From NCBI RefSeq assembly GCF_032452875.1, contig NC_083880.1:58664829-58728828 (forward strand): DNA of 64,000 nucleotides. The letters run 5' to 3'. The notes under the pieces were generated by a model. That model had not been told where the DNA came from, searched no databases, and was given only the letters and a program-made list of their open reading frames with translations. Every line of letters starts with the position of its first letter. Positions within the stretch are counted from its first letter, which is position 1. Below, one piece after another: positions 36,501 to 51,500 of this stretch. Made by a program: the position numbers and the translations under genes. The DNA is from Bos javanicus (lineage: Eukaryota > Chordata > Mammalia > Artiodactyla > Bovidae).

Positions 36501-39500
36501 GCTTCTTTGATGGGCTTCCCTGGTGGCTCAGACAGTAAAGAATCTGCCTGCAGTGCAGGAGACCTGGGTTCGATCCCTGCGTCAGGAAGATCCCCTGGAA
36601 AAGGGAGTGGCTACCCACTCCAGTATTCTTGCCTGGAGAATTCCATGGAGAGAGGAGCCTGGCAGGCTACAGTCTATGGATGGGATCACAGAGTCGGACA
36701 CGCCTATATGACTAACACTTTTCTTTGATCATTCACACCGTGCAACTTATCAAACCTTTTGTGCTATGATTTTAAAAGTTCTTTTTGTTTTGCTTTCTGG
36801 TACACTCAAAGATCTCTTTTTTTCTTCTAAAAATATAAGCTGGGACTTCCCTGGTGGCGCAGTGGATAAAGAGTCAGCCTGCCAGTGCAGGGGTCCGATC
36901 GCTGGTCTGGGAAGATCCCACAGGCCACAGAGCTCCTAAGCCCGTGGGCCACAGCTACTGAGCCCACGTGCTGCAACTCCCAAAGCCCGTGCGCCTAGTA
37001 CCTGTGCTCTGCAACAAGAAAAGCCACCGCAGTGAGAGGCCATCACACTGCGACCAAGAGCACCCCCACTCACTGCAGCTAGAGAAAGCCTGCCCGCAGC
37101 AGCGAAGACCCAGTCCGACCAAAAATAAATAAAAATGAAAATCTAAAAGCCGAATTTCTTTGGTTCGGCTCTTGTTTTCCAAGTCTTCCCCTGTTCTAGA
37201 ATGTTCTTCAGGCTTATTAGGGAACCCAACCCAGTGCAGCCCTCCTAAGATTACAGAGAGGCTGCTCAGGGCTTTCTGACATCTGTATTCCAGGCATGGA
37301 TGATTACCTTCTGTTCTACTAAAGGTAGATAAAGGCCCCAAATAAGTGATTACAGAGTAAGAACAGTTCTTGAAGGTAATAAAATAGGCAAAAAAAAAAA
37401 AAAAGATCAAATGAGAGGCATGTCTGCCTTTTAACTAAGCAGGATACATACATTCTAATCAAATTAGAATGTGGTGTATTTTTTTTCTACTTAAAAGTTA
37501 CTTTTCTTCTACTTAAAAGTTACTTCTCTGGTGGTACAGAGGACAAGAATCTGCCTGCCAGTGCAGGGGACACGATTCGATCAATCCCTGATCTGGGAAG
37601 AGCCCACATGCCACGGAGCAAGCCCTTGGGCCACAACTACTGAAGGCTGAGTACCTAGAGCCCATGCTCCGCAGCAAGAGAAGCCACTGGGCTGAGAAGC
37701 CCGTGCCCCACAACCAGAGAGCAGCCCTCGCGCTCTGCAACTAGAGAAAAGCCTGTGCAGCAAGAAAGACCCGATGCATTCAGAAATAAAATAAATAATT
37801 TTTTTAAAGTTACTTCTCATGGAGAAACTACTGCCGCATGGAACCTATTCTTTTGTTAAAAGATAGTTATTTCACTCTTCGCTGTGGGTTGTGGCATGTG
37901 GGATCCAGTTCCCTGACCAGGGATTGAACCTGGGCTTCCTGCATTGGGAGCGTAGAGTCCTAGCCACTGGATCACCAGGGAAATCCTTGGAACCTCTTCT
38001 TAATTACCAAGAAGGCGTTCCTCCATCCCTGGGCTGTTTAGGGTCCACAGGACTTGGAGCTGTGAAGTGCCTCCAACAGATGCAGGTCCATTCAAGAGCT
38101 CATGTTTCAAGTTTCTCTATTTACACAAACAATAGTTTTGTGGCCTCCGTGCTTCTGCAGCATAATCTAAACTTTGCCGCTTTTGAGAGGATGTTGCTTT
38201 AGAAATGAAAATAAAATCGTGTTTGCACTGAGTGTCTGGATTTCCATCTTCTCTTGCAAAGCGAAGCTGAAGATGAGAGTCTCTTGATCCTCCTGCTCAT
38301 TATTGCCCGAGGATCTCAGTGCACACAACTCAGATGAAGAACACCATCCAACCCAGAAAGGAAAATGAAAGGCTTAGCGTGTTTTCCAGGGTGTGAAATG
38401 GGCTCTGATGTTAACGTTGGACTCATTTACATATCTTTTATAATGCTACTTTATTCAAGAGTCCGCAGGTTTGATGTTTCCATTGCAATAAATATCTTTC
38501 ATTTGTTTACCAGGCAAGCAAGTTGAAGCGCCACATCCGCTCACACACGGGTGAGCGCCCCTTTCAGTGTTCCCTCTGCAGCTATGCCAGCAAAGACACC
38601 TACAAGCTGAAGCGGCACATGAGAACACATTCAGGTAGGACTTTCTCCTGCTTAAGGCCAAATAGGTACAGCATTGCTTTCTCTAAGGGCTTCCCAGTAC
38701 AGAACCCACCTGCCAGCTCAGGAGACACAAGAGACGCGGGTTCCATCCCTGGTTCAGGAAGATCCCCTGGAAGAGGGCATGGCAACCCAGTCCAGTATCT
38801 TGCCTGGAGAATCCCGTGGACAGAGGAGCCTGGCGGGCTATAGTCCATAGGGTCACAAAGAGTTGGACATGACTGGGCGACTGAGCACACAGGCACGCGT
38901 GGGTCTTGAACCATGAGCAGCCACCAGATGGTAGGAGAGTCGCTCCCTCTGGCCCACTGTCCACACAGCTGGACATGATGTTGTCCGGCTTGATTCAGGA
39001 ATCTCGCGCTCATTGGAGAGTCAAATGTAGGATGAAGGAGCTGAAAAGGGAATATTGGGGGAAAGAAAGGCTTTCAGCCGCAGGGGAGCACCTTTGGGGA
39101 GGTGCTCTCCTTTGGGGAGCACCAGGGTTTCGGGGTGGGGCGCCTCAGCAGGGGTCACTGCTGTCTTCCATGTCCCAGGTGAGAAGCCCTACGAGTGCCA
39201 CATCTGCCGTGCCCGCTTCACCCAGAGCGGAACCATGAAGATGCACATCCTGCAGAAGCACAGCGAGAACGTCCCCAAGTACCAGTGCCCGCACTGCGCC
39301 ACCGTCATCGCCAGGAAGAGCGACCTGCGTGAGTGTCTGGCGGCCGGAACTTCCTTTATTGTTCTTTTCATTGGCGTGTAGTTGCTTTGAGCTTTCCCGG
39401 TGGCTCAGACCGTAAAGAATCTGCTTGCAGTGCAGGAGCCCTGGGTTCAATCCCGGGATCAGGAAGATCCTCTGGAGAAGGAAATGGAAACCCACTCCAG

Positions 39501-42500
39501 TATTCGTGCGTGGAGAATCCCATGGACAGAGCAGCCTGGCAGGCTACAATCCATGGGGTTGCAAGACTTGAATATGATAGAGCTGCAAAGACTTTGACTT
39601 TTCACAGCTGCTTTACAGTACAATGTGACTTAGCTATATGTATTCATATATCCCCTCCTTCTTGAGCCTCTCTCCCACCCACTGTGTGCAGCTCTGGGAA
39701 ACCTGAGGAGTTCTGGGCCTGATGGCAGGGAGGCAGTAGGATTCAAGAACTGCTCCTGGGGTTGGGTTGGGGGTTTTTGTGTGTTTTTTTTTGGTTGCTG
39801 TTGTTTTTTTCAGCGGTCCTATAGTGCCATCTTGTGGCTCTGTCGCATAATTGCAGTTTCAGAGTTTGGTCCAGGTCCAGTCTAGGTACAAAAATGAGCT
39901 CTCACAGGCATTTGAGCTCATAATGGGCTTCCTCCAGGTGTTACTTGGCTCCGTATTGGGTCTGTTTTTTTTTTTTTTTACAAATGACGAAGGGGATCAG
40001 AGACAGAAAGCGAACTTACCCCAGAGTCCCGTGACCAGGATGCCAGGACATGGCCTCGTTGCAGGTTCTGTATCTTTTATCAGTGTTCTGTCCAGTGACA
40101 CTCAGTAAGCTTTTCTTAACCCCCTGCTGTGACCCTGAAAAGTTCTGGGAACTAAAGGTACAAAAGAAAGAAGTGAGACATGGTTCTTTCCATAAGGAAC
40201 TTGCTTCAGTGAAACAGTCCTCTTCCTGTGACATGAAATCCACATTGTGACCAGGTAAACCATCATAACAGAGGAGGCACCTTGAGCACGTCTGAGTGCC
40301 GGGTTGAGAGCTGGGATCATATGCCACCTTCAGGGAAAACTGGTTGTAGTTGGTGTCAGGGGTGGGGGACAGGTAGAGTGAGTGAGCCAGCCTCTCTCCT
40401 TTGTTCCAGGGTTCCTGGTCCCTCAGTTTCCACTGCCTCTGTCCTCTTCCTAAAACACATAACACTGTGATGCTCAGAATATGCCAGCAGAGAGAGAGTC
40501 CCCAGTTTGCCCGGAGAAATTCTAGAGATGAGAGACGCTATTTTGAAAACATTTCTGAAAGGGTAAAGGTGTTTAGTGAAGCCTTAGCTTTTATTTTTCT
40601 TCAAAATCTTTGTCAGTTTCAAAACACAGCCCAGCGGGACCTTGTAGGGCATGAATCATGAGCCAGTTGCCAAGAAGGGACGTTTTCGACACCACCGCCA
40701 AGACATACAGGTTGTGGCCCATCTGAGTCAGTGACACCCTCCATACATGTCACGAGATGTTCTGTAAACAAGCCAAGCTCAGCCCTCCTTCTTGTCTCTA
40801 TAGGAGATACCAAGCTCTTTAAATGACTGAGCGGCACACCTGGCATGTGTACCTCCACCCAGCAGTTGCTGACTTTAGTTTAGCCTCTGACACAAAGGAT
40901 CACAAAGCCAAGTCGCGCTAGACTCAGTTGACAAGAAATTATCTCAGAGTGTGTCTGTCCATTACAACATAGGAAAATCAGAGGCTTGACATCTAAGAGA
41001 ACATCTGGGCTTTTACATCAGAATACAGAGGTTAGGGACTCCTCTGGTGGCCCAGTGGTTAAGACTCAGAGATCCCAATGCAGGGGTCCAGGTTTGATCC
41101 TTGATCAGAGAACTAGATCCTGCATGCCCCAACTAAGACCTGGTACAGCCAAATAAATATATTTTTTTTAATTATGCAAAAATTGCAGAGGTTATATCTT
41201 TGTTATGTAAAACCATCCTAGGCGACAGAGTGGTAAAGAACCCACCTGCCGATGCAGGAGACGCGAGACACAGGTTCTATCCCGGAATTGGGACGATCCC
41301 TCGGAGAAGGAAATAGCAACCCATTTCAGTATTCTTGCCTGAGGAGCCTGGTGGGCTACAGTCCATAAGGTTGCGAAGAGTCGGACACAGTCAGCATGTG
41401 CACAGACACGCACATAAAACCATCTTAACATTATCCTAAAAATCCACCCACATAGTAAGGTTCTCCAAGCGCTTTGTTTAATGAATATGTTGGGTCCGAT
41501 ATGTCCTACCTTATGTGCTTAACTCCATGAGAAAGAATATTAGCATGAGATGTCAGTACACTGTGCATTTAAAGCATCAGTTGTCAGCTGAGAATGACTT
41601 TATGGCTGGGGAGGTGGGCATTTGGCAGTATCTGAGGGCACTTTGGCTATCACCCTGGGGAGGAAGGGATGTGACTGGTGCTAGAGGGGGGAGGCCAGCA
41701 ATGCTGCTAAACATACATCCTGCAGCACCCAGGGTGCCCCCACCCCGCCCAGGAAGACATCAGCCAGCTTCAAGTGTTATTACCAGCAGACCCCATTCTA
41801 TTGCGCTTTGCTTTATTGCACTCCTCAGATGCTGTGTTTTTTACACGTTGAACGTTTGTGGCAACCCTGCATTGAGCAAGTCTATTTGTTCCATTTTTTT
41901 CTGACTACATCTGTTCACTTCTTGTCACTGTATCACATTTTGGTATAAATCTCACAATATTTCAAATCCTCCACCAGCAAAAAGATTATGACTTGCTGAA
42001 GGCTCAGATGACAATTAGCATTTTTTAAAGCAGTAGTTTTAAATTAAAGCGTATATCTAGTTTTTTAGACACAATGCTACTGCACACTTAATAGACGATA
42101 GTTTGGCATAAACATAAGTTTATAGGTACTGGGAAGCAAAAACATCCATGTATTAATATTTGTTTTATTTGGTTTATCGTAATGGTCTGAAAGAGAACCT
42201 GCAGTATCTCAGGGTAGTTCCAAAGCTGAGAAACTCTACTTGAAGGGTAGGGGAAAATCGACCTCACAGAAAATAATTTCTTGTACATGATGCTCCATGA
42301 TGCTTTTAGGTGTCCATTTGCGCAACCTGCACACATACGAAGCTGCAGAGATGAAGTGCCGTTACTGCCCTGCTGTGTTCCACGATCGCTACACTCTGAT
42401 CCAGCACCAGAAAACTCACAAAAATCAGAAGAAATTCAAGTGTGGATACTGCAGCTACACCTGCAAGCAGGTACTGTGTATCAGGGACCCCGGGCAGGTG

Positions 42501-45500
42501 CTGGGGGGCAGGGGGAGATGGAAGAAGGAAGGGCTGGAGTGGGATTCTCTTCCACTTTGAACATATTCTGGAAAATCATGCCTTCCATAAAAGAGACTAT
42601 TTAGAATAGCCAAAAGACAGCTGTGCGTGAGCCAAGAGTTGTTTTTACAGCGTGGGTTCAAAAGCGTGGCTCACAGACCCCTTGAGGTCCTTGAAGCCAA
42701 TCAGAAGCATAAGGTCAAAGTCACTGTCATTAAGTAGTCATGCTGCCAATACACTCTCTGCCCTTTCGCTATGTGACGTTGGCATTGATGGTGCAAAAGC
42801 AGTGGGGCTGCCCGAACATGAGTCAGAGCAGCCACACCAAGCAGGACTGTTGTGTGTCTTGTTTTTTAACTAATTTGCAAATTTTTGGTTGTGCCGGGTC
42901 TTTGCTGATGCCTGTGGCCTTTCTCAAGTTGTGGACATTGGGAGCCACACTCTAGTTGCAGCGTGTGGGGTTCTCATCGCGGTGGGTTCTCGTTGCAGCA
43001 CACAGGCTCTAGGTGCACAGGCTCAGTAGTTGCGGCACGAAAACTCAGTTGTCCCACCGCATGTAGGATCTATATTTTTGTCTTGATGCCCCAAATGAGT
43101 TACTCATAGAAATCTTAGTTAAAACTTCTGGTGATTTCTTTGCTGAGAACAATGATTTTCACCACTGTGCTTTTAAATCGATAGGGAGATTTGCTGTACA
43201 CCGTCGGGTAATAGCCAGGAAAACGTGTAGATGCTTAACTTCCTTCAACCCCCAAATATCCGCTGAATTGAAACTCTAACAACAGGTTTTCAAGTTTGCA
43301 GGATCTGTCTGCTCTTTGTAAACTCGGATCATGGCAAATAATTATAGGAATGAGGTTGCAGCTACATGAGCTCTTCTGGAGAGGAAATTGATTTCGGTTT
43401 CACTCTTCCAAGTGTGGTCTGCCTCATCCCCCTGGGAGTGAAGGACCGGCTGGGATTAATCGTGAGAACTTGGTAACCTAGGGGCAAGGACTGGGTAAGA
43501 CCTTGCTTCCTAGAGGCCATACTGTGCAGCTTCCATGGTAGAGCTGTGTTGAGAATGCATTGGCTTTGTTTTTTCTTAAAAATGCACACATCTTTGGAGG
43601 AGCGGGGGAGAGGTATGCAGTTAATAATGGGGCTTCCCCAGTGGCTCAGCGGGAAAGAATCTGCTGCAATGCAAGAGATGCAGGTTCAATCCCTAGGTCA
43701 GGAAGATGCCCTGGAGGAGGAAATGGCAACTCATTCCAGTATTCTGCCGGCTGCAGTCCATGAGATCACAAAGAGTCAGACACGACTGAGTGACTAAACA
43801 CACACAATAAATAATGCCTGATACTAAAAAATTGTTAGTAGCTAAGCCTGTTTGTTTTCTTTGCCTTCTAGGAACGTCATATGACAGTTCACATACGTAC
43901 CCATACCGGAGAGAAGCCGTTTATCTGTCTCGCCTGCACTAAATGTTTCCGACAGCAGCAGCTTCTAAATGTGCACTCCAAGAAACAGCACAATATCAGT
44001 TTCGTCCCGACTGTTTACGAATGCCCCAAGTGTGGCAAAGGTTTTTCCCGCTGGGTAAGCTCACTCAAGTCACAATAAATCCTCCTTGAAAAGATCCCGG
44101 GATCCCCCAGGCACAGTGTCAACCCAGGCAGTTTAAACCTGATTATAGAAACTTGCTACGATTTAAGATAGCATCTGTCATGCCTTAGGAAAGTGGTTAT
44201 TAGTTTTTTGGAGTCACGAAAGTCTTGGAAATCTTATATAAATGTGTGGTCTCCCTTCTGTGGAAAAAGACAATTCTGCAGACAGAATCTTGCAAATGGC
44301 TTTAGGGAGTCCTCAGACTAAAGAACCCCTGCTTCTCAGGTAACGTTTTAAAGAATTGTCCTTGTGGATTCAATTTAGGCTACTTCATAGAGAGAATGCT
44401 GTTTTTCGTACGTTTTGTAGATATTCTTAGACTCGTGCCATTGGTACTATGCTGAGAAATACACTTCCTCTTCTATTTATCATTTTTTAGATGTTATATT
44501 AGTTATCTATGGCATAACGAATTACCCCCAACGTACTGGCTTAACACAACCCACATTTGTCCTGTCTCATTTTCTGTGGGTCAGGAAGTTGGCATGGCTC
44601 TGGCTCTGGGTCTCTCACGGGTCGCAATCAGCATGTTGTCAGGGCTGCAGTCATTTGAAGGCTTGACGAGGGCTGGAGGGACCACTTCCAAGCTGGCACC
44701 CTCAATATTGGCTGGAGGCCCCAGTTCCTGATCACATGGACCTCTCCATTGGGCTGCTCAAGTATCCTCATAACCAGAGCGAGTGAGACATAGCAAGGAG
44801 GAAGCCATGGTGCCTTTTGTCCCCTAGTCTTAAAAGTGACACGACCCTACTTCTATTCATTGCAAATGCATCACATAATTCAGGCCCTATTCCAGGGATG
44901 GGGGATGAGTCCCTTTTGAAAGAAAAAAGTCAATTTATGGACATTTTAAAAGCACCAGAGATGATTAGCCAGATTCCTAGATATAATGTAAGCTTCACTC
45001 TAACTTTATAAAAGTTTAAAATGATCTGAATTTGACTTTTATGGAGGAAACTGTCTTTCCTCTTAAGAGACGACGGTAGGGTCGTTGTGTGTTTGGGTAG
45101 TGTCATGGGACAGTTTTAGAGTGTTAATGCTAAAACTTCAGAATTTCAAACAGAAGCAGTGGCAGTGCTCCAAAAACAGTGTCATTCATGCTGAGTTAAA
45201 ATTGTAAAGAAGCCACAGGGAAACAGAGGAAAGAATAAGTCAGCCTCATAGACTCCTTCAGAACATAAAATCAGAAGTTTTGAAACTTTTCCTCCTATTC
45301 AAGCAAGCACATTGGGGCTTGCCTCTAGAATATATAAAGAACTTTTACAGCTCAATAATAAAAAGATAAGTATTCTATTAAAAACAGGCAAAGGATCTAA
45401 GTAGACATTTCTCCAAAGAAGATATACAGATAAACTATAGGCTTGTGAAAAGATTCCTCACTAAGGAAATGCAAAGCAGGATGACGGTGAGTTACCCCAT

Positions 45501-48500
45501 GGGACAGCCATCAGGATAACTGTTATTAAAGAAGACAGATAACAAAAGATGTGTGGAGATTGGACCCCTCATACACTACTGGTGAAATTTTTAAATGATG
45601 AAGTCACCTTATAAGATAGCCTGGCAGGTCCTCAAAAAGTTAAACGTAGAGTTACCATGTAACCTGGCGATTCCACACCTAGTCATGTACCCCAAAGAAG
45701 TGAAAGCTTATGACTACACAAAAATGTGTACACAGCCGTTCACAGCAGCATTGTTCATTAAGCAGTGGAAACTGCCCAAATGTCTATCAACTAACAGATA
45801 AAATGCTGCCCGTCCATTTGATAGAATATTTGTTGTTGTTGTTCAGTTGCCAAGTTGTGTCCAACTCTTAGGGACCCCGTGGACTGCAGCATGCCAGGCT
45901 TCCCTGTCCCTCACCATCTCCCAGAGTTTGCCCAAGTTCATGTCCTTTGAATCAGTAATGCCATCCAACCATCTCATTCTCTGTCACCCCCTTCTCCTCA
46001 TGCCCTGTCTTTCCCAGCATCAGGGTCTTTTACCAGTGAGTTGACTCTCTGCATCAGGCAGCCAAAGTATTGGAGCTTCAGCTTCAGCTTCAGCAACAGT
46101 CCTTCCAATGAATGTTCAGAGTTGATTTCCTTTAGGATGGACTGGTTTGATCTCCTTGTAGTCCAAGGGACTCTCAAGACTCTTCTCAAGCACCACAGTT
46201 CAAAAGAATCTATTCTTCAGTGCTCAGCCTCATTTATGATTCAACTCTCACATCCATACATGACTACTGGAAAAACCATAGCTTTGACTATATGAACCTT
46301 TGTCCACAGAGTCATGTCTCTGTTTTTTAATATGCTGTCTAGGTTTGTCATAGCTTTTCTTCCGAGGAGCAAGCAGCCTTTAATTTCATGGCTGTAGTCA
46401 CCGTTCACAGTGATTTTGGAGCCCAGGTCTATTTAGAGCAGTTTCTTTTATACAGTACATCATGTCCAGCTAACAAGAAAAAATTCCAGGGCATGCCAAA
46501 GAGCAAGAATAAATAAATAAAAATTTGAAGAGAGAGAGCATCAGGAGGGCCAGGGACCTTGGAATTATCAGACCAGGAGTTTAAAACAACTATGATTCAT
46601 ATGCTAAGAGCTCTAACAGAAAAAATAGACAGCATACCATGTAAGCTGAGCTGGAAATCCTAAGAAAGAACTGAAAAGAAATGCTGGAGATCAATAACAC
46701 TGTAACAGAAATGAAGAATGCTCTGATGAATGAAGTCAAAGAATAACCAAATGAGTAGAGAAATATTCCAGGTTTATGGATAAGAAAATTCAGTATCATC
46801 AAGGTGTCACCTATAGACTCAGTGCCATTCCCATCAAAGTCTTGGCAAGTTACTTTGTCGTTACTGACAAACTGATTCCAAGGTTTACAGAGAGAGCAGA
46901 AGACCCGTAACATCGAAGGAGAAAAATGAAGTTGGGAGACTGATGCTCCCTGACTTCAAGACTTAGTATAAAGCCTTAAGGACTTCCCGGATAGTCCAGG
47001 GGTTAAGAATCTGCCTTCCAGTGCTAGGGACGCAGGTTCAATCCCTGGTCGGTGAACCAAGATCCCACATGCTGCAGGGCAACTCAGCCCTGGTTGTCGC
47101 AACTACTGAGCCGCGTGCTCTAGAGTTCCCAGGACGCAACAAGGGATCTCAGGTTGCTGCAACTAAGACCCGATGCAGCCAACTAAATAAACTTTTTTTA
47201 AATACAAAAAAAAACTATTAAAAAGTAAAACTTCAGATAGTGTGATATTGGTGCAAGAACAGACCCAACAGATCAATGGAACAGAATAGAGACCCCAGAA
47301 ATAGACCTCCAAAAACACAATCAGCTGATCTTTGAAAAAGGAGCAAAAGCAAGACATTGGAGAAAAGATAATCTTTTCAATAAATGATGCTGGAGCAATG
47401 GGACACCCACATACCAAAAAAAAAAAATCAAGATCCAGGCCTTACACTCTTCCAAAAATTAGCTCAAAATGGATCACAGACTTAAAGGTTAAAAAAAATA
47501 AAAAGCTGTAAAAGTCCTAGAGTATAACATAGGGGGAAAAGTTCCAGATGACCTTGGTATGGTGATGTCTTTACAGAAAAAACACCAAAGACATGATCCA
47601 TGAGAGAAATAACTGATACAACGGGTTTCAGTAAAGTTAAAAACTTCTGTGAAAGACTATGTCAAAAGAATGAACACATAAGGTACAAACTAGGAGAAAA
47701 TATTTGCAAATGTCACATGTGATAAAAGATTTATCCAGAATACAAAGAACTCTTAAAACTCAACCATGAGAAAACGACCCAATTAAAAAATGGACCAAGG
47801 ATTTTAACAGATACCTCACCAAAGAATAAATTTGTCATTGTTGTTCAGTCATTAAGTTGAGTCTGACTCTCTGCAACCCCACGGTCTGTGACACTCCAGG
47901 CTCCTCTGTCTTACACTGTCTCCCAGAGTTTGCTTAAATTCATGCCCATTGAGTCAGTGATGCATCCAACCATCGCATCCTCTGTTGCCCTCTTCTTTTG
48001 CTTTCAGTTTTTCCCAGCATCAGGGTCTATTCCAGCTAGTCGGCTCTTCACACCAGATAGCCAAAGTACTGGAGCTCCAGCATCAGTCCTTCCAATGAAT
48101 ATTCAGGGTTAATTTCTTTCTTTTAGGATTGACAAAGGTCCATCTAAAGATCAAAGCTATGGTTTTTCCAGTGGTCATGTATGTATATGAGAGTTGAACT
48201 ATAAAGAAAGCTGAGCGCTGAAGAATTGATGCTTTTGAACTGTGGTGTTGGAGAAGACTTCTTGAGAGTCCCTTGGACTGCAAGGAGGTCCAACCAGTCC
48301 ATCCTAAAGGAAATCAGTCCTGAATGTTCATTGGAAGGACTGATGCTGAAGCTAAAACTCCGATACTTTGGCCACCTGATGCGAAGAACTGACTCATTTG
48401 AAGAGACTCTGATGCTGGGAAAGATTGAAGGTGGAAGGAAAAGGGGATGACAGAGGATGAGATGGTTGGATGGCATCACCGACTCAATGGACATACGTTT

Positions 48501-51500
48501 GAGTAAACTCCTAGAGTTGGTGATGGACAGGAAGGCCTGGCGTGCTGCAGTCCATGGGGTCACAAAGAGTCGGACACGACTGAGCGATTGAACTGAACTG
48601 AACTGACTGGTTTGATCTCCTTGCAGTCCAAGGGAGTTTCTAGAGTCTTCTCCAGCACTACAATTTGAAAGCATCAGTTCTTCAGCACTCACCCTTCTTT
48701 ATGGTCCACCTCTCACATCTGTACATGTCTACTGGAAAAACCATAGCTTTAACTAGATGGACCTTTGTCAGCAAAGTGATGTCTCTGCTTTTTAATACAC
48801 TAAGTTTGTCATAGTTTTTCTTCCAAGGAGCAAGTGTCTTTTAATTTCATAGCTGCAGTCACCATCCTCAGTGATTATGGAGCCCAAGAAAATAAAATCT
48901 GTCACTGCTTCCACTTTTCTCCCATCTATTTGCTGTGAAGTGATGGGACCGGATGCCATGATCTTCTTAGAAGGCTATACAGATGGCAAATAAGCCCACA
49001 AAAAATTATTCCCCATCATATGTCATCAAGGAAATGCAAATTCAAACAATTGCTATTTTACCAAAACATGTATAATAGCTTGTTAGAATAAAAGTCATTT
49101 TGTTTAATTCTTAAAAAAAATGGGATGCCACAACACACCTGTTGGAGCAGCCAAAATCCAGAGCACTGACAATACCAGATGCTGGCAAGGATGTGGAGCA
49201 ACAGGAACTGTCGTGCGTTGCTGGGGAAAGTGTGAAACAGCGCAGCCACTTTGGAAGACAGCTCGGAAGTTCCCTGCAAAACTAAATGTACTCGTACAGT
49301 ATAATCCAGCAACCCTGTTCTTTGGTATGTACCCCCAGAGAGCTGAAAGCTTATATTTACATACAAACCTGCTCACAGGTGTTCATAGAAGCTTTACTCA
49401 TAATAGCCCAACTCAGAAGCAACCAAGGCTTCCTCAAGTAGGTGGATGGATACATAAACTGCAGTGCATCCAGACAGTGGGATATTATTCAGTGCTAAAA
49501 ATGAATGAGCCATCAAACCATGAAAAGACATGGAGGAACTGTACATGCTCATTAGGTGAAAGAAGCAGTCTGAAAAGACGACAGATTATATGATTCCAAC
49601 TACATAACTCTCTGGAAAAGGCAAAACTATGGAGACAATAAAAAGATCAATGGCCTCCAAGGGTTGGGCTTGAAGGAGGAATGAATAGGCGCAGAGCAGG
49701 ATTTTTAGGACAGAAAATCTCTACCTCCCTCTCAATTTTGCTGAGAATGTAAAACTACTCAAAAAAAAAAAAAAAACTGTGTAAATAAATGAAAGCATAT
49801 CTGGATACTCCAATTTACTTTTTTTAAAGTGGCAGAGGACAGTGGACACAGCAGGGGAAGGGGAGGGTGGGATGGATGGAGAGCATGGAATTGACGTATA
49901 TACGCTACCGTGGGTAAACCGGTTAACAGTGGGAAGCTGCTGTGTAGTTCAGGGAGCTCAGCTCAGTGCTCTGTGATGACCTAGAAGGGTGGGGTGGGGG
50001 GTGGTAGAGAGGTCCAAAAGGGAGAGGATATATGTACACCTGTAGCTGATTCAGGCTTACCCGGTGGCTCAGCGGTAAAGAACCCACCTGTGATGTAGAA
50101 GATGCAGGAGACGCGGGTTTAATCCCTGGGTCGGGAAGATCCCCTGGAGGAGGGCATGGCAACCCGCTCCAGTATTCCTGCCTGGAGAATCCCATGGACA
50201 GAGGAGCCTGGCAGGCTGCAGTCCACAGGGTCACAAAGAGCTGGACACGACTGAGCACGCGGGCATGCACAGCTGATTCACTTTGCTGCATAGCAGAAAC
50301 TGACAACACTGTAAAGCAGTCCACGCTCCAGTCAAAAGTGAGTGATTCACAGACTGCCTGTCTCTAACACACAGTGGACCCTGTGTACTCCTCAAGGGAG
50401 GAATACTGGAGTGGGTGCCAGAATGCCACCCCCCTTCCTCCCCAGAAAGGACCCCCACTCTGGATTCGGAGTACCAGGGGCCTCCTCTCTTGAGAATCAT
50501 TTCCCTGACACAAATGTCTGTTGTATTATTACACTTTGCTCTCTGGGCCCTGTGTGATGTGTGCTAAGTCACTCAGTCGTGTCCGACTCTGCGAGCCTGT
50601 GGATTGTAGCCTACCAGGCTCCTCTGTCCATGGAACTCTCCAGGCAAGAATACTGGAGTGGGTTGCCATTTTCTTCTCCAGGGGACCTTCCTGATTCAGG
50701 GATTGAACACTCATGTCTTGTCTCATGCATTTGAAGGCGAGTTCCTTACCACTGGTGCCGTCTGGGAAGCCCCAAATATCGATATGTTTACTAAAATCTT
50801 ACCCCACTTACTTTTTAAAGGCTGGATGTTTTTTGTTTTGTTTGTTCATCCAAAACTGGTATCAGGGGTCCTTAGCCATGAACTTCATGACGTTGTCGGG
50901 AAGTCGTAGATGGAGATTTATGAACTTTGCTGGGGGTGGAGCCATTGCTTTTTATCATATTCACAGAAGAATCTTTGACTCCAAAAGGCTTGGTTTTACA
51001 TCCATTATCATTTTATTAACCAAGGATTGGTACACTTTTTTTCTGTAAAGGGCCAGAATGTACATATTTTCAGCTTCACAGACCAGTTTCTGTCCCAGCT
51101 ACTCAAGTCTGCTGTTGAAGCAGTGTTCCAACCCCTATGTCTAAGCATAAAATGAAAGAAATTTAAATAATATTTCCCCTCCCCTGACATGTGAATCCTC
51201 CCTCCTTCTCCCCACACACCAGGATGGCCCTTAGCACCACATTGAAGTCAAAATGGAAATTAGGAGGCGTGTTTTATATAGTGGATGTATTTAATGACAT
51301 GCTGCCAATATCTGACTTTAGTTTATGAACTTGTCAGATAGTGTAAGTGTTCTCACTTATTTTAAATCATCCTGAGTGTTTGCTGACAAAAATATATGGT
51401 TAATAGGTCTGATATGAAAGCTCTGAGCTGCCTTTTTAACTCCAGATGTTGTACAATCTTAATACCTTCCGGGGGGAAGCTGACAGCACAGTGAAACATA

